A DNA stretch of 64,000 nt from Devosia ginsengisoli (GCF_007859655.1 NZ_CP042304.1:434001-498000); one strand, 5' to 3'. Counted from the stretch's first letter, positions 15,691-24,447 are shown. Notes: generated by a model from the letters alone, not told the origin. Numbers and translations are program-made.

Positions 15691-16743
15691 GTGCGCGCCA
15701 ATCTGGAGCGCATCCCCGACGTGCAAAGCCTCGACGCCGCAAACAAGCCCGACCTGACCCGCGCCCGCCGCTTCAGCGTGGCGCCGATGATCGACCTAAC
15801 GGATCGGCATTGCCGCTATCTGCATCGCCTCCTCACGCGCGAAGCCCTGTTGTTCACCGAGATGATCACCGCCGCCGCCATCGTGCATGGCGATGCGCAT
15901 CGCCATCTGCGCCTCAATGACGAGGAGGCGCCCGTCGCCCTGCAATTGGGCGGCTCCGATCCGGCTGAACTGGCCCAGGCTATCAGTCTTGCCGAAGACT
16001 ACGCCTATGCCGAAATCAACCTCAATGTCGGCTGCCCCTCCGACCGGGTCCAGTCCGGCCGCTTCGGCGCCTGCCTGATGGCCGAGCCCGACCTGGTGGC
16101 CGATTGCGTCCGCGCCATGCGCGACACCACCGACCGGCCCGTCACCGTCAAATGCCGCATCGGCATCGATGATCAGGATACCGAGCAGAGCCTCGACCGC
16201 TTCGCCGATGCCATGGTCGCCGCAGGTGTCGATGCCCTCTATGTCCACGCCCGCAAGGCCTGGCTCAAGGGCCTTTCCCCCAAGGAAAACCGCACCATTC
16301 CGCCGCTGGACTACGATCGCGTCCATCGCCTCCGCGCGCGCCTCGCGCCCTTGCCCGTCATGATCAATGGTGGCCTCGAAACACTCGACGCCGCCGAAGC
16401 CGAAATGGCCCATATGGACGGCGTCATGCTCGGCCGCGCCGCCTATCACACCCCCATGCTGCTGGCCGAAGTCGACCGCCGCTTCTTCGGCATCGCCACC
16501 GAGCCGGCGACAATCGAAGCCGTCATGCAGGCCATGGCCGCCTATGCCGACCGCGAGGCCGAAGAGGGCACGCGCATCAACGCCATCACCCGCCACATGC
16601 TCGGCCTCGCCAACGGCCTGCCCGGCGCCCGCCAGTTCCGCCAGATCCTCAGCGTCGACGCCTGCAAGCCCGGTGCGGATTCCACGGTCATGTCACGCGC
16701 CCTCGAAGCCGTCACCCGCCCGCGTTTGGCGGAGGCCAGCTAA
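15691..16743 (+). CDS. dusA: tRNA-dihydrouridine synthase, DusA type
   Basis: A 350-residue FMN enzyme that reduces uridines in the tRNA D-loop (U20/20a for DusA). The barrel begins RRFSVAPMIDLTDRHCRYLH. The catalytic Cys is in NLNVGCPSDRVQSGRFGACL, the KCRIGIDDQDTEQSL segment is DusA-like, and HARKAWLKGLSPKENR and PVMINGGLETL contribute to FMN and tRNA binding. Starts: GTG at 15691 is used; a GTG at 15721 with GGAG upstream is equally plausible and removes ten residues. It lies right after the ECF gene. Confidence 0.9.
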   Translation: MRANLERIPDVQSLDAANKPDLTRARRFSVAPMIDLTDRHCRYLHRLLTREALLFTEMITAAAIVHGDAHRHLRLNDEEAPVALQLGGSDPAELAQAISLAEDYAYAEINLNVGCPSDRVQSGRFGACLMAEPDLVADCVRAMRDTTDRPVTVKCRIGIDDQDTEQSLDRFADAMVAAGVDALYVHARKAWLKGLSPKENRTIPPLDYDRVHRLRARLAPLPVMINGGLETLDAAEAEMAHMDGVMLGRAAYHTPMLLAEVDRRFFGIATEPATIEAVMQAMAAYADREAEEGTRINAITRHMLGLANGLPGARQFRQILSVDACKPGADSTVMSRALEAVTRPRLAEAS

Positions 16744-16773
16744 ACCGGTGCGCTACGGGGAAGCGCTAAACTC

Positions 16774-16881
16774 TCCCACCCACAATCGCCTCCCGCGGAC
16801 TTGATCCGCGGGTCACTCTCAGTACGGCACAAGCGGCAAGAGACCCCCGGATCAAGTCCGGGGGAGGCGCTGGTGGGTGGG
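16774..16881. repeat. Inverted repeat, family C (CGGACTTGATCCGCGGGTC type)
   Basis: An outer inverted pair (CTCCCACCCAC against GTGGGTGGGA) encloses TCCCGCGGACTTGATCCGCG and CCCCCGGATCAAGTCCGGGG, themselves near-reverse complements. A related copy is at 17707-17791 on the other side of the protease gene. It lies between convergent genes and probably forms a bidirectional hairpin terminator. Confidence 0.75.
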
Positions 16882-16907
16882 AAAGAACGTGCCTACCTGA
16901 GGCCCCC

Positions 16908-17594
16908 TCAATCCTGCAGCTCCAGCGAGTTCTGCGTCACGCTGTACCGGCTCAGCGTTTCCAGGAATGTCATGCCCAACAGGCTCGTTTCCAGCGCCCC
17001 GCCTTCGGTGACAAACGCCACCACCCGCTCCCGCACAATGCCGCCCACCTCGATCCGGTCCAGCCGTACCCGCGCCGCCCGCCCGGTGCCATTGGCGGTG
17101 GAAACCGGAATGGTGAAGGCCAGCCCGTCGGTATCGATCCCCGCCGCCTCGGCATCGGCAATGGTCAGCACCACCGCGCTCGCGCCGGTATCGAAAATCA
17201 TCGGCGTCGTATGGCCATTGACCGTGGCATTGATCTCGAAATGCCCGCCCATGCCGCGCCGGAACGTCGCCAGCCCCTGTTCGGCATCGACCACGGCAAC
17301 CTCCGGCCGGAACTCCCCGGCCACCCGCGCCGCCACATTGGTCAATTCGTCCCGATAGGCATAAGTCAGTGCCGCGACACCAAAAATGCCGACCCAGAGC
17401 AACACGCTGCCCATCAGCTCCGACGCCTTGCGCCGCCGCGTGAACACCCCGCCCGCAATGACGATGAGGATCACCAGCAGGGGCACCAGTTGCGCCGTCT
17501 GCGCCTGCGTCAGCCCCACCATGCTTCCCGCATCGGCGCTGATCAGCAGCGCCAGCCCCACCGCGACAACCAGCGCAATGCCGATAAAGATCAT
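16908..17594 (-). CDS. Membrane-anchored retropepsin-like aspartic protease (TIGR02281 type)
   Basis: 228 residues. Two or three N-terminal transmembrane helices (MIFIGIALVVAVGLALLI, LVPLLVILIVIAGGVF, VLLWVGIFGVAALTYAY) precede a soluble domain. That domain has the retropepsin signature MIFDTGASAVVLTIADAEAAG near residue 133, and a second half ending SLLGMTFLETLSRYSVTQNS. One catalytic Asp per chain implies a homodimer, as in clan AA proteases. Homologues are widespread in alphaproteobacteria with few known substrates. Nothing suggests inactivation. Confidence 0.87.
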   Translation of the reverse strand: MIFIGIALVVAVGLALLISADAGSMVGLTQAQTAQLVPLLVILIVIAGGVFTRRRKASELMGSVLLWVGIFGVAALTYAYRDELTNVAARVAGEFRPEVAVVDAEQGLATFRRGMGGHFEINATVNGHTTPMIFDTGASAVVLTIADAEAAGIDTDGLAFTIPVSTANGTGRAARVRLDRIEVGGIVRERVVAFVTEGGALETSLLGMTFLETLSRYSVTQNSLELQD

Positions 17595-17706
17595 GCCTGC
17601 GCCTCCGGCCGGTTCGTGTTTTCCATCAATACGATAAAGGCAGCGCTTACGCCAATTTCAAGGCCCGTCCCTTATATGGTCCCCCCACCGACCGTCACCC
17701 ACTGAC

Positions 17707-17791
17707 CGTCACCCTCGGGCTTGACCCGAGGGCTCTACACTTGCGGAGCGCCCGGTTAGTACAGAGCCCTCGGGTCAAGCCCGAGGGTGAC
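17707..17791. repeat. Inverted repeat, family C, second copy
   Basis: GTCACCCTCGGGCTTGACCC (17708 onward) and its mirror CGGGTCAAGCCCGAGGGTGA (ending near 17790) flank a short spacer. Each arm is also internally palindromic around CTTGA. It lies between the 5' side of the protease gene and the 3' end of cobS. Confidence 0.75.
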
Positions 17792-17817
17792 ATGTGGTGG
17801 CTGGGCGAAATCGGGTT

Positions 17818-18648
17818 TCAGACAAACCCCACCAACCCAGCCAGCACCGCAATTTCCACCAGCGCCCCCAGCGCCCCGATCAGGTCCCCGGTCTGCCCGC
17901 CCACCAGCCGCCGGCACAACGCCGTCCATCCGGCAATCACACCCACCGCCAGCAACAGCGCCGCCCCCAGCCCCACCAAACTCGTCGCCGGGCCGCCCAG
18001 CAGAAACAGCAGCACCACGGCAAACACCGCGCCCACCGCAAAGCCCTGCACCGGCAACCGCCCCGCCGTAGCCGAAGCCCCATCCGCCCGCGCCGGCGGC
18101 AAGGCCACCGCCACCCACAACGCGCCCGACCGCCCGACAATGCTCGCCGCCAGCCAGATCGCCCCCGCCGTCAGCGGATTGATATCAGCAACCGCCCCCA
18201 GCGCCGTCACCCGCAACAGCAGGAACAGGCAGAGCGCAGCCACGCCATACGTGCCATGCCGGCTGTCCTTCATGATCTCCAGCCGCCGCTCGACCGTGTG
18301 CCCGCCAAACAGTCCGTCCGCCGCATCGGCCAGAGCATCCTCGGCCATCGCCCCGCTGGCCAGCACCATGGCGCCCACCGCCAGAGCCGCGGCAAAATAG
18401 CTCGGCAGCCCGAGCAGCACCGCCCCGATCAGCAGCAAAGCCGGCACGATGCCGATGGCCGTGCTGGCCAGCGGCAGCGCCATGGCGATCCGCCCGAGAT
18501 CCGGTGTCTGGTGCGGCGAATCCCCCGTCGGCAGCCGCGAAAAGAACCGCATTGCCATGATGAAATCGGCCCGCAGGCCAAGGCCGCCGACCGGCGCACG
18601 CGGGCTGCTGGGTTCGTCCGGCTCGATGGAAGGCTCGTTGGCGTTCAA
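17818..18648 (-). CDS. cobS: Adenosylcobinamide-GDP ribazoletransferase (cobalamin synthase)
   Basis: About 276 residues, integral inner membrane. It joins adenosylcobinamide-GDP and alpha-ribazole in the last steps of vitamin B12 assembly. The metal-binding family core is DALADAADGLFGGHTVERRL followed by EIMKDSRHGTYG. Many hydrophobic helices follow. The longest frame starts with TTG at 18648; the conserved part begins at LRADFIMAMRFFSRLPTG, so an ATG at 18558 is a fallback but would cut into helix 1. It is divergent from cobT by 66 bp. Confidence 0.88.
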   Translation of the reverse strand: MNANEPSIEPDEPSSPRAPVGGLGLRADFIMAMRFFSRLPTGDSPHQTPDLGRIAMALPLASTAIGIVPALLLIGAVLLGLPSYFAAALAVGAMVLASGAMAEDALADAADGLFGGHTVERRLEIMKDSRHGTYGVAALCLFLLLRVTALGAVADINPLTAGAIWLAASIVGRSGALWVAVALPPARADGASATAGRLPVQGFAVGAVFAVVLLFLLGGPATSLVGLGAALLLAVGVIAGWTALCRRLVGGQTGDLIGALGALVEIAVLAGLVGFV

Positions 18649-18714
18649 TTGCTTTTCGTCCCGCGATCGGCAACAAGGTCGCGTCCTTCCTAGCCAAAAT
18701 CAGGCCGACTCGCC

Positions 18715-19737
18715 ATGCCCCCGCTCAGCCCCGCCTATGCCGATGTCATTGAGCTCCTGACCCTGCCGCCCGATGGCGACGAAGCGGCCGTTGCCGCCGT
18801 TCGCGCCCGCGATGCGCAGCTCACCAAGCCATCAGGCTCGCTCGGGGCGCTGGAAGGCCTGGTCGAATTCCTCGCGCGCTGGCAGGGCAGGGCGCAGCCC
18901 CGGCTCGACAATCCCATGGTCACCATTTTCGCCGCCAATCACGGCGTGACCGACCAGGGCGTCTCCGCCTTCCCGCGTGAGGTGACGGCACAGATGGTCG
19001 CCAATTTCACCAATGGCGGCGCCGCCATTTCCCAGATTTGCGCTCTGCACGAAATCAACCTGCGTGTGTTCGAACTGGCGCTGGAAATGCCCACCGGCGA
19101 CATCACACTGGAACCCGCGCTCGACGATAAGATGTGCGCCGCCACCATCGCCTATGGCATGGAAGCCATTGCCGGTAAGCCCGACCTGATCTGCCTGGGC
19201 GAAATGGGCATCGGCAACACCACCGTCGCCGCGGCCATCTACGCTGCCCTCTATGGCGGCAGCGGCGCCGACTGGGTCGGCCGCGGCACCGGCGTCGATG
19301 ACGCCGGCTTGACCCGCAAGGCCGACGCTGTCGATCGCGCGCTGGCCCACCACGCCGGAACCCTCGATCATCCGCTCGCCATCCTCGCCCGTCTCGGCGG
19401 CCGCGAAATCGCGGCCATGCTCGGCGCCCTCATCGCCGCCCGCCACCAGAAAGTCCCCGTCATCGTCGATGGCTTCGTCGCCACCGCGGCTGCCGCCATC
19501 GCCCACGCGGTCAATCCGGCTGCCATCGATCACTGCCTCTTCGCCCACACCTCGGCCGAGAGTGGTCATGCCCGCGCCCTCGAAGCCATGGGCCAGAAAG
19601 GCCTGCTCGATCTCGGCATGCGCCTGGGCGAAGGTAGCGGCGCAGCCCTTGCGGCCGTCCTCGCCAAGACGGCGCTCCACCTCCACAACAACATGGCCAC
19701 TTTCGAAAGTGCTGCCGTCAGCGGCAAGGACGCCTGA
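18715..19737 (+). CDS. cobT: Nicotinate-nucleotide:dimethylbenzimidazole phosphoribosyltransferase
   Basis: 340 residues. It makes alpha-ribazole 5'-phosphate, the lower-ligand precursor used with CobS. The order is LTKPSGSLGALEGLVEFLAR, FAANHGVTDQGVSAFPREVT, LGEMGIGNTTVAAAIYAAL, PVIVDGFVATAAAAIAHAV, and RLGEGSGAALAA with the catalytic Glu. Length matches the family (about 340-350). It is divergent from cobS, with no room for a cobalamin riboswitch in the 66-bp gap. Together they suggest lower-ligand attachment, perhaps salvage; other cob genes lie elsewhere. Confidence 0.93.
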   Translation: MPPLSPAYADVIELLTLPPDGDEAAVAAVRARDAQLTKPSGSLGALEGLVEFLARWQGRAQPRLDNPMVTIFAANHGVTDQGVSAFPREVTAQMVANFTNGGAAISQICALHEINLRVFELALEMPTGDITLEPALDDKMCAATIAYGMEAIAGKPDLICLGEMGIGNTTVAAAIYAALYGGSGADWVGRGTGVDDAGLTRKADAVDRALAHHAGTLDHPLAILARLGGREIAAMLGALIAARHQKVPVIVDGFVATAAAAIAHAVNPAAIDHCLFAHTSAESGHARALEAMGQKGLLDLGMRLGEGSGAALAAVLAKTALHLHNNMATFESAAVSGKDA

Positions 19738-19741
19738 GCGT

Positions 19742-20170
19742 TTAGCCTCGTCGTTCCAGCGCCTGCAGCAGCGTGATCAGCTCCGGCGCAAGCTGCCGCA
19801 TTTCGCGCAGATGCGCCACGGTCAGTGACCCGAGCAGCGCCTCTGCCTTGCCGGTCAGCGCCAGCGTCTGGCGCCGCCGATCGTGCTTATCGACTACCCG
19901 CGCCACCAGCCCACCATCGGCCAGCCGATTGACCAGCTCGGTGGCCGTTTGCGGCGCGATCAGCAATTGCTCGGCCAGCACGCCCACGCTCATCGGTGCC
20001 GGGCCGGCATGGCCCTTGATCGTCAGTAGCGCCTGATGTTGCTGCGGCGGCAGGCCGGCGGCCTGCGCCGCACGCGAACTGAAAGCCGTGAACTGGCGTA
20101 GCGCGAAGCGGAACCGCGACAGCACCTCATAGTCCGACTGGCTCAGTCGCTCCGGCTCGGCGCTCTGCAT
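19742..20170 (-). CDS. MarR-family transcriptional regulator
   Basis: 142 residues with the MarR winged helix: LPPQQHQALLTIKGHAGPAP, MSVGVLAEQLLIAPQTATEL recognition helix, then VNRLADGGLVARVVDKHDRR with the wing RRRQTLALTGKAEALL. AGGAGG lies upstream of the ATG. It is divergent from the CLC channel gene, 96 bp apart, with a near-perfect palindrome between that may be its operator. It probably represses itself and the channel; the ligand is unknown. Confidence 0.87.
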   Translation of the reverse strand: MQSAEPERLSQSDYEVLSRFRFALRQFTAFSSRAAQAAGLPPQQHQALLTIKGHAGPAPMSVGVLAEQLLIAPQTATELVNRLADGGLVARVVDKHDRRRQTLALTGKAEALLGSLTVAHLREMRQLAPELITLLQALERRG

Positions 20171-20199
20171 GGCTGCTACCCTCCTGGTCAGGATTGAAA

Positions 20200-20218
20200 T
20201 ATATCGTGATACGATATA
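20200..20218. promoter_or_regulatory. Operator candidate between marR and the CLC channel
   Basis: TATATCGTGATACGATATA has two perfect 8-bp arms (TATATCGT/ACGATATA) around GAT. It lies 30 bp upstream of the MarR ATG and 48 bp upstream of the CLC start, in an AT-rich patch of GC-rich DNA, where both promoters should be. Size and symmetry suit a MarR dimer. Confidence 0.68.
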
Positions 20219-20266
20219 ACCGGCGCGTCATCTCATCCCAATAGCATGCCCCAGCGAGGACGACAT

Positions 20267-22078
20267 ATGCAGGACCGCGCCACCACCGCCCCGTCAGGTG
20301 CGCAAACCAGTGGGTCAGCCGCCTCGCGCCGTCTCGCTGATTTCACCACCGATCGGCGTGTTCTCCTGCTGATTGCCATGGCTGTGGTGATCGGCACGGC
20401 AGCCTCGGTGGCGGCCTTTCTGCTGGTCGAGCTGATTTCGCTGGTGTCCAACCTGATCTGGCTCGGCCAGTTCAGCACCGCCCCCTTGCACATGGATGCC
20501 GTGGCGCGCTCCCCCTGGATGGTGCTGGCGCCCGTTGTCGGCGGGCTGGTGATCGGCCTCATGGCGCGCTTCGGCTCGGACAAGATTCGCGGCCACGGCA
20601 TTCCCGAAGCCATCGAGGCCATCCTGATCGGCGGCAGCTTGATGTCGCCCAAGGTCGCCGTGCTCAAGCCCCTGTCCTCGGCCATTTCCATCGGCAGCGG
20701 CGGCCCCTTCGGCGCCGAAGGCCCGATCATCATGACCGGCGGCGCCATCGGCTCGCTCTTCGCCCAGCTGTTCCATCTCAGCGCCGCCGAGCGCAAGACG
20801 CTGCTCGTGGCCGGCGCCTCCGCCGGCATGGCGGCAATCTTCGGCACGCCCATGGCCGCCGTGCTGCTGGCCGTCGAACTGCTGCTGTTCGAATGGAAGC
20901 CGCGCAGCTTCATTCCGGTGGCCGTCGCCTGCATGGTCTCCATGGCCTGGCGTCCGCTGATGTTCGGCACCGGCCCGCTGTTTCCGGCCGATGTCACCTT
21001 CGACCTGCCCTGGTGGGGCCTGCTGCTCTGCGCTGGCCTGGGCATTCTCTCCGGCCTGCAATCGGGCCTGCTGACCAATCTGCTCTACAAGGCCGAAGAT
21101 CTGTTCGAGCGCCTGCCCATCCACTGGATGTGGTGGCCCGCCATCGGCGGTGTCGTCGTCGGCCTCGGCGGGCTGATCGAACCGCGCGCTTTGGGTGTCG
21201 GCTATGACGTGATCGCCGATCTCGCCGCAGGCGACGCTGTGGTCCAGGCGGTCATCGCCGTACTGCTGGTCAAGGCGGTCATCTGGCTCGTGGCCCTGTC
21301 CTCGGGCACATCAGGCGGCGTCTTGGCACCATTGCTGATCCTGGGCGGCGCTTTGGGCTATCTCGTCGGCCAGTTCCTGCCCGGCGATCCGGCGCTCTGG
21401 GCCCTGCTCGGCATGGGCGGCATGATGGGCGGCACCATGCGCGCCCCGCTGACCAGCACGCTGTTCATCCTCGAACTGACCGGCGATATCGGCCTGCTGA
21501 TCCCGGTCTTCACCGCCGCCGTCGCCGCCTATGGTTTCACCGTGCTGGCCCTGCGCCGCTCCATCCTCACCGAAAAGATCGCCCGCCGTGGCCGCCACCT
21601 CACCCGCGAATACGGCACCGATCCCTTCGAAATGACCCGCGCCTTCGAGATCATGGTCAAATCCGTCGATACTTTGCCATCGGCCATGCCCGTCGAAGAC
21701 GCCGCGGTCTTTTTCGGCCAGCCCGAACATGCCCACCGCTCCTATCCTGTCGTGCTGGACAATGGCGTGCCGGTCGGCATGGTGTCCCGCGCCGATGCCC
21801 TGCGCTGGCAGGCTGGCGACGATCACGCCGGCCAGACGCTTTACGATGTGGTGTCCGACGTCTCGCTCACCGTGGCCCACCCCGATGATCTGGTGGGTCG
21901 CGTGACCGACCTGATGGTCGCCGCCGATATGGGCCGCATTCCCGTCGTCGATCCCGCCACCCATGCCCTGGTCGGCCTCATCGCGCGCAAGGATATCCTC
22001 CGCCTGCGCAGCGCCAGCCTGACCGAGGAAAGCGAGCGCCGCGCCTTTCTGGGCCGTTCGGCGCAAGCGAGGAAATAG
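20267..22078 (+). CDS. CLC-family chloride channel/antiporter with C-terminal CBS pair
   Basis: 603 residues. The membrane domain holds CLC signatures: SIGSGGPFGAEGPIIMTGGA, whose Glu in GAEGP is the gating glutamate, and SSGTSGGVLAPLLILGGALG for the second selectivity region. The MMGGTMRAPLTSTLFILELT helix closes it. Two CBS domains occupy about the last 150 residues (LPSAMPVEDAAVFF, DLVGRVTDLMVAADMGRIPV), likely nucleotide-sensing. ATG at 20267 is preferred because AGGA is 6 nt upstream; an ATG at 20246 is upstream in frame. Possible roles are acid or halide stress. Likely regulated by the adjacent MarR. Confidence 0.9.
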   Translation: MQDRATTAPSGAQTSGSAASRRLADFTTDRRVLLLIAMAVVIGTAASVAAFLLVELISLVSNLIWLGQFSTAPLHMDAVARSPWMVLAPVVGGLVIGLMARFGSDKIRGHGIPEAIEAILIGGSLMSPKVAVLKPLSSAISIGSGGPFGAEGPIIMTGGAIGSLFAQLFHLSAAERKTLLVAGASAGMAAIFGTPMAAVLLAVELLLFEWKPRSFIPVAVACMVSMAWRPLMFGTGPLFPADVTFDLPWWGLLLCAGLGILSGLQSGLLTNLLYKAEDLFERLPIHWMWWPAIGGVVVGLGGLIEPRALGVGYDVIADLAAGDAVVQAVIAVLLVKAVIWLVALSSGTSGGVLAPLLILGGALGYLVGQFLPGDPALWALLGMGGMMGGTMRAPLTSTLFILELTGDIGLLIPVFTAAVAAYGFTVLALRRSILTEKIARRGRHLTREYGTDPFEMTRAFEIMVKSVDTLPSAMPVEDAAVFFGQPEHAHRSYPVVLDNGVPVGMVSRADALRWQAGDDHAGQTLYDVVSDVSLTVAHPDDLVGRVTDLMVAADMGRIPVVDPATHALVGLIARKDILRLRSASLTEESERRAFLGRSAQARK

Positions 22079-22083
22079 GGGGA

Positions 22084-23610
22084 TCAGCCGGCTTCCGAGA
22101 AGATTTCTAGCCGGTTGCGCTTCTCCACCACCGGCGCCAGCGCGTCCATCACGCGGGCGCGGGGGAAGGTGGCGATCACTTCGGTGCCGAAGCGCAGCTT
22201 GCTGAACAGGTCGAACCGGCCCTGATGCAGTTCCATGATCTTCTGCACGATGGGCAGGCCCAGGCCCGCGCCCTGTTCGGCAGTCTTCTGCGCCAGAGAA
22301 CCCTGGCCGAAGGATGAGAGCACGGTCTCGATCTCGTCCTCGGGAATGCCCGGTCCATTATCCTTGACCGAAATGAACTGTCCGCCATCGCCGCTCCGCG
22401 TCACCACCAGCACCACCTTGCCATGCTGCGGCGTGAACTTGATGGCATTGCTGAGAAGGTTCAGCACCACCTGGCGGATGGCGCGCTCGTCGCCCCAAAG
22501 TTTGGGCAGGTTGTTGCCGATATTATAGACCAGCTCGATGCCCTTGGATTTGGCGCGCAGCTCCATCATGCGGCGGCAATCCTCGGCGATATCGACCAGC
22601 GACACCACTTCCTCGTTCAACTCGTACTTGCCCGCCTCGATGCGGCTGAGATCCAGCAGCTCGTTGATCAGGTTGAGCAAATGCTGCCCGCTGCCATGGA
22701 TGTCCCCCGCATATTCCTTGTATTGCGGCACCTGGTGCGGCCCCAGCAATTCCGATTTCAGCACTTCGGAAAAGCCGATAATGGCGTTGAGCGGCGTGCG
22801 CAGCTCATGGCTCATCGTGGCGAGGAATTGCGACTTGGCGATATTGGCCTGTTCGGCATGGCGCCGCGCCTCGTCCGACATGTGCCGGGCTTCTTCCAGC
22901 TCGCCGATCAGCGCATCTTTTTCCGCCTGGTGCGAAATGGTTTCGAGCTCGGTGCCGTGCAGCTGGCGGGCCAGGTAGACGAAGAAGATTTCGCCGCAAA
23001 TGGCCACTGCGGCCAGCGTATAGTTGAGCGTGCCGCCCAGCGCGATGAGATTGGCCGAAACCGTCAGCGTCACCGGCAGCGTGCTCATCAGCGTGGCCGG
23101 GGGCAGGGTATGGGTCGCCACCGCATTGGCCGCCACGCTCACCAGCACCATGGCAAACATCACAGGCGTCAGCGTCGCCGGCTCCGCCACCAGCGTGAAC
23201 AGCGCCAGCAATGACCAGGCTAGGCCATAAACCGTTTCCCCTGCCACGAATGTCGTGGTCCAACGGCTCGCATTGAACTTGGATGGATCGCTGGTCTTGA
23301 AGCGCCGCGCCATCAGCACGACGATCAGCAGGCTCAGGATCACCAGCCCCGCCCAGAGCGAGGTGAAGACGACGGGCACCCACAGGCTCGCCACGACGGA
23401 AAGAATGACCACGATAGCCGCCATGGGCAGTGCCGCATTGAGGCGGGACTGCGCATAGTCATGCATCAGTTCGAAATCGAAATCGGCGCGCGTACCCGAG
23501 CTCGAGGTCAGGCGCTGGCGCGCATCCAGCACGGTCTTCTGCGCCGTGCGCTTGCTGTCCCGTCCCATCTGGGAACGGACGTCATCGATGACAGCCGGCT
23601 GCGACGCCAT
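22084..23610 (-). CDS. Multi-pass sensor histidine kinase
   Basis: 508 residues. An N-terminal cytoplasmic tail (about 60 residues) leads to roughly six transmembrane helices (LNAALPMAAIVVILSVVASL, then VVFTSLWAGLVILSLLIVVL and others up to about residue 225). A coiled-coil (ELEEARHMSDEARRHAEQAN) joins HisKA with the phosphoacceptor in FLATMSHELRTPLNAIIGFS. The HATPase has LLSNAIKFTPQHGKV, VKDNGPGIPE and GAGLGLPIVQKIM. It resembles PleC/PdhS-like soluble cores of alphaproteobacteria. No response regulator is adjacent. The ATG at 23610 is chosen; the frame extends 13 codons upstream without support. Confidence 0.87.
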   Translation of the reverse strand: MASQPAVIDDVRSQMGRDSKRTAQKTVLDARQRLTSSSGTRADFDFELMHDYAQSRLNAALPMAAIVVILSVVASLWVPVVFTSLWAGLVILSLLIVVLMARRFKTSDPSKFNASRWTTTFVAGETVYGLAWSLLALFTLVAEPATLTPVMFAMVLVSVAANAVATHTLPPATLMSTLPVTLTVSANLIALGGTLNYTLAAVAICGEIFFVYLARQLHGTELETISHQAEKDALIGELEEARHMSDEARRHAEQANIAKSQFLATMSHELRTPLNAIIGFSEVLKSELLGPHQVPQYKEYAGDIHGSGQHLLNLINELLDLSRIEAGKYELNEEVVSLVDIAEDCRRMMELRAKSKGIELVYNIGNNLPKLWGDERAIRQVVLNLLSNAIKFTPQHGKVVLVVTRSGDGGQFISVKDNGPGIPEDEIETVLSSFGQGSLAQKTAEQGAGLGLPIVQKIMELHQGRFDLFSKLRFGTEVIATFPRARVMDALAPVVEKRNRLEIFSEAG

Positions 23611-23769
23611 GGAACTCGTACTCGTTACTAAATGATGCGAACAGAACACACATTCGCTACGCTCGGGACGACACTAGCGAGCGCGTAGTTAACAGGTGGT
23701 GAAATCCTGCAGCGACGAAGCCGGCGCAATGCCATCTTTCGCGGCCCGGGCGGGGCAGTCCTCGCCGTA

Positions 23770-24264
23770 GTGGTCCTGGCCGTTATCGCCGTCGTCGCGG
23801 CGGCGCTCGATTCCCCACCGCCACCGGTCGCCGGCCAGGCCCGCGTCAGCGACGGCGACAGCTTCCGCCTGGGCGAGAAGCGCATTCGCCTGCTTGGCCT
23901 CGACGCCCCCGAACTGGCGCAGAGCTGCACCGCCGCCGATGGCCGGACCTGGCCCTGTGGCCGCGCCGCGCGCGACCGCATGGCGCAATTTCTGGCCGCC
24001 GGCCCCGCCGATTGCCGCCCCGAAGACACCGACCAATATGAACGCCTTCTCGCCACCTGCAGCGTCGGCGGCCACGACCTCGGCGCCACTATGGTTGCCG
24101 AGGGCCTCGCCATCTCCGCCGGCCGCTACTGGACCGAAGAAGCCGCCGCCCGCAACCACCGCCTCGGCATCTGGGCCGGCGATTTCGACGCTCCCCGCAC
24201 CTGGCGCGACGACCACCCCCGCCCACAGGGCATCAGCGGCTGGCTCTCCGCCCTGGGCCTTTGA
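23770..24264 (+). CDS. Thermonuclease-fold (SNase-like) membrane-anchored or secreted protein
   Basis: 164 residues from GTG at 23770. A hydrophobic segment (VLAVIAVVAAAL) precedes an SNase-like OB fold: VSDGDSFRLGEKRIRLLGLD with APELAQSC, then QYERLLATCSVGGHDLGATM with VAEGLAISAGRYW. SNase active-site Asp (DGDS), Arg (IRLLGLDAPE) and Glu in the ApE motif appear present; the second Arg may be that of YERLLA. The reading frame stays open upstream with basic residues before the hydrophobic stretch, and an AGGTGG site precedes an in-frame CTG at about 23707, so the true N-terminus may be longer. Confidence 0.78.
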   Translation: MVLAVIAVVAAALDSPPPPVAGQARVSDGDSFRLGEKRIRLLGLDAPELAQSCTAADGRTWPCGRAARDRMAQFLAAGPADCRPEDTDQYERLLATCSVGGHDLGATMVAEGLAISAGRYWTEEAAARNHRLGIWAGDFDAPRTWRDDHPRPQGISGWLSALGL

Positions 24265-24270
24265 TGCAGA

Positions 24271-24303
24271 GACCTCATGGTGAGCCCGTCGAACCACGAG
24301 GTC
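24271..24303. repeat. Family B repeat, half copy
   Basis: One arm only: GACCTCATGGTGAGCCCGTC continuing to CACGAGGTC. It starts 6 bp after the nuclease-fold gene and has no recognisable second arm, unlike the copies at 2657, 35704 and 50179. Confidence 0.75.
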
Positions 24304-24350
24304 GGGCGAGTGGAGGCTGCACCCCTGCGCCACCACATCACTTGATCTGC

Positions 24351-24372
24351 GCAAGTTTATTGCTAAACTTGC
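24351..24372. promoter_or_regulatory. Inverted repeat upstream of the Lrp/AsnC gene
   Basis: GCAAGTTTA and TAAACTTGC are perfect 9-bp arms around TTGC, 76 bp before the start codon. The octamer ATTGCGCC occurs twice closer to the gene (near 24386 and 24409). A plausible autoregulatory site of the adjacent Lrp-type protein. The lack of a T-run argues against a terminator. Confidence 0.5.
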
Positions 24373-24447
24373 CCGGACGTGGCACGCATTGCGCCAATTT
24401 CGGATTAAATTGCGCCGGAATTGGAAATCAGATTTCGTGGGGGCATT

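Noticed and set aside
18649..18714. Cobalamin riboswitch between cobS and cobT
   Set aside because: The 66-bp gap is too short, and no B12-box-like segment is seen.
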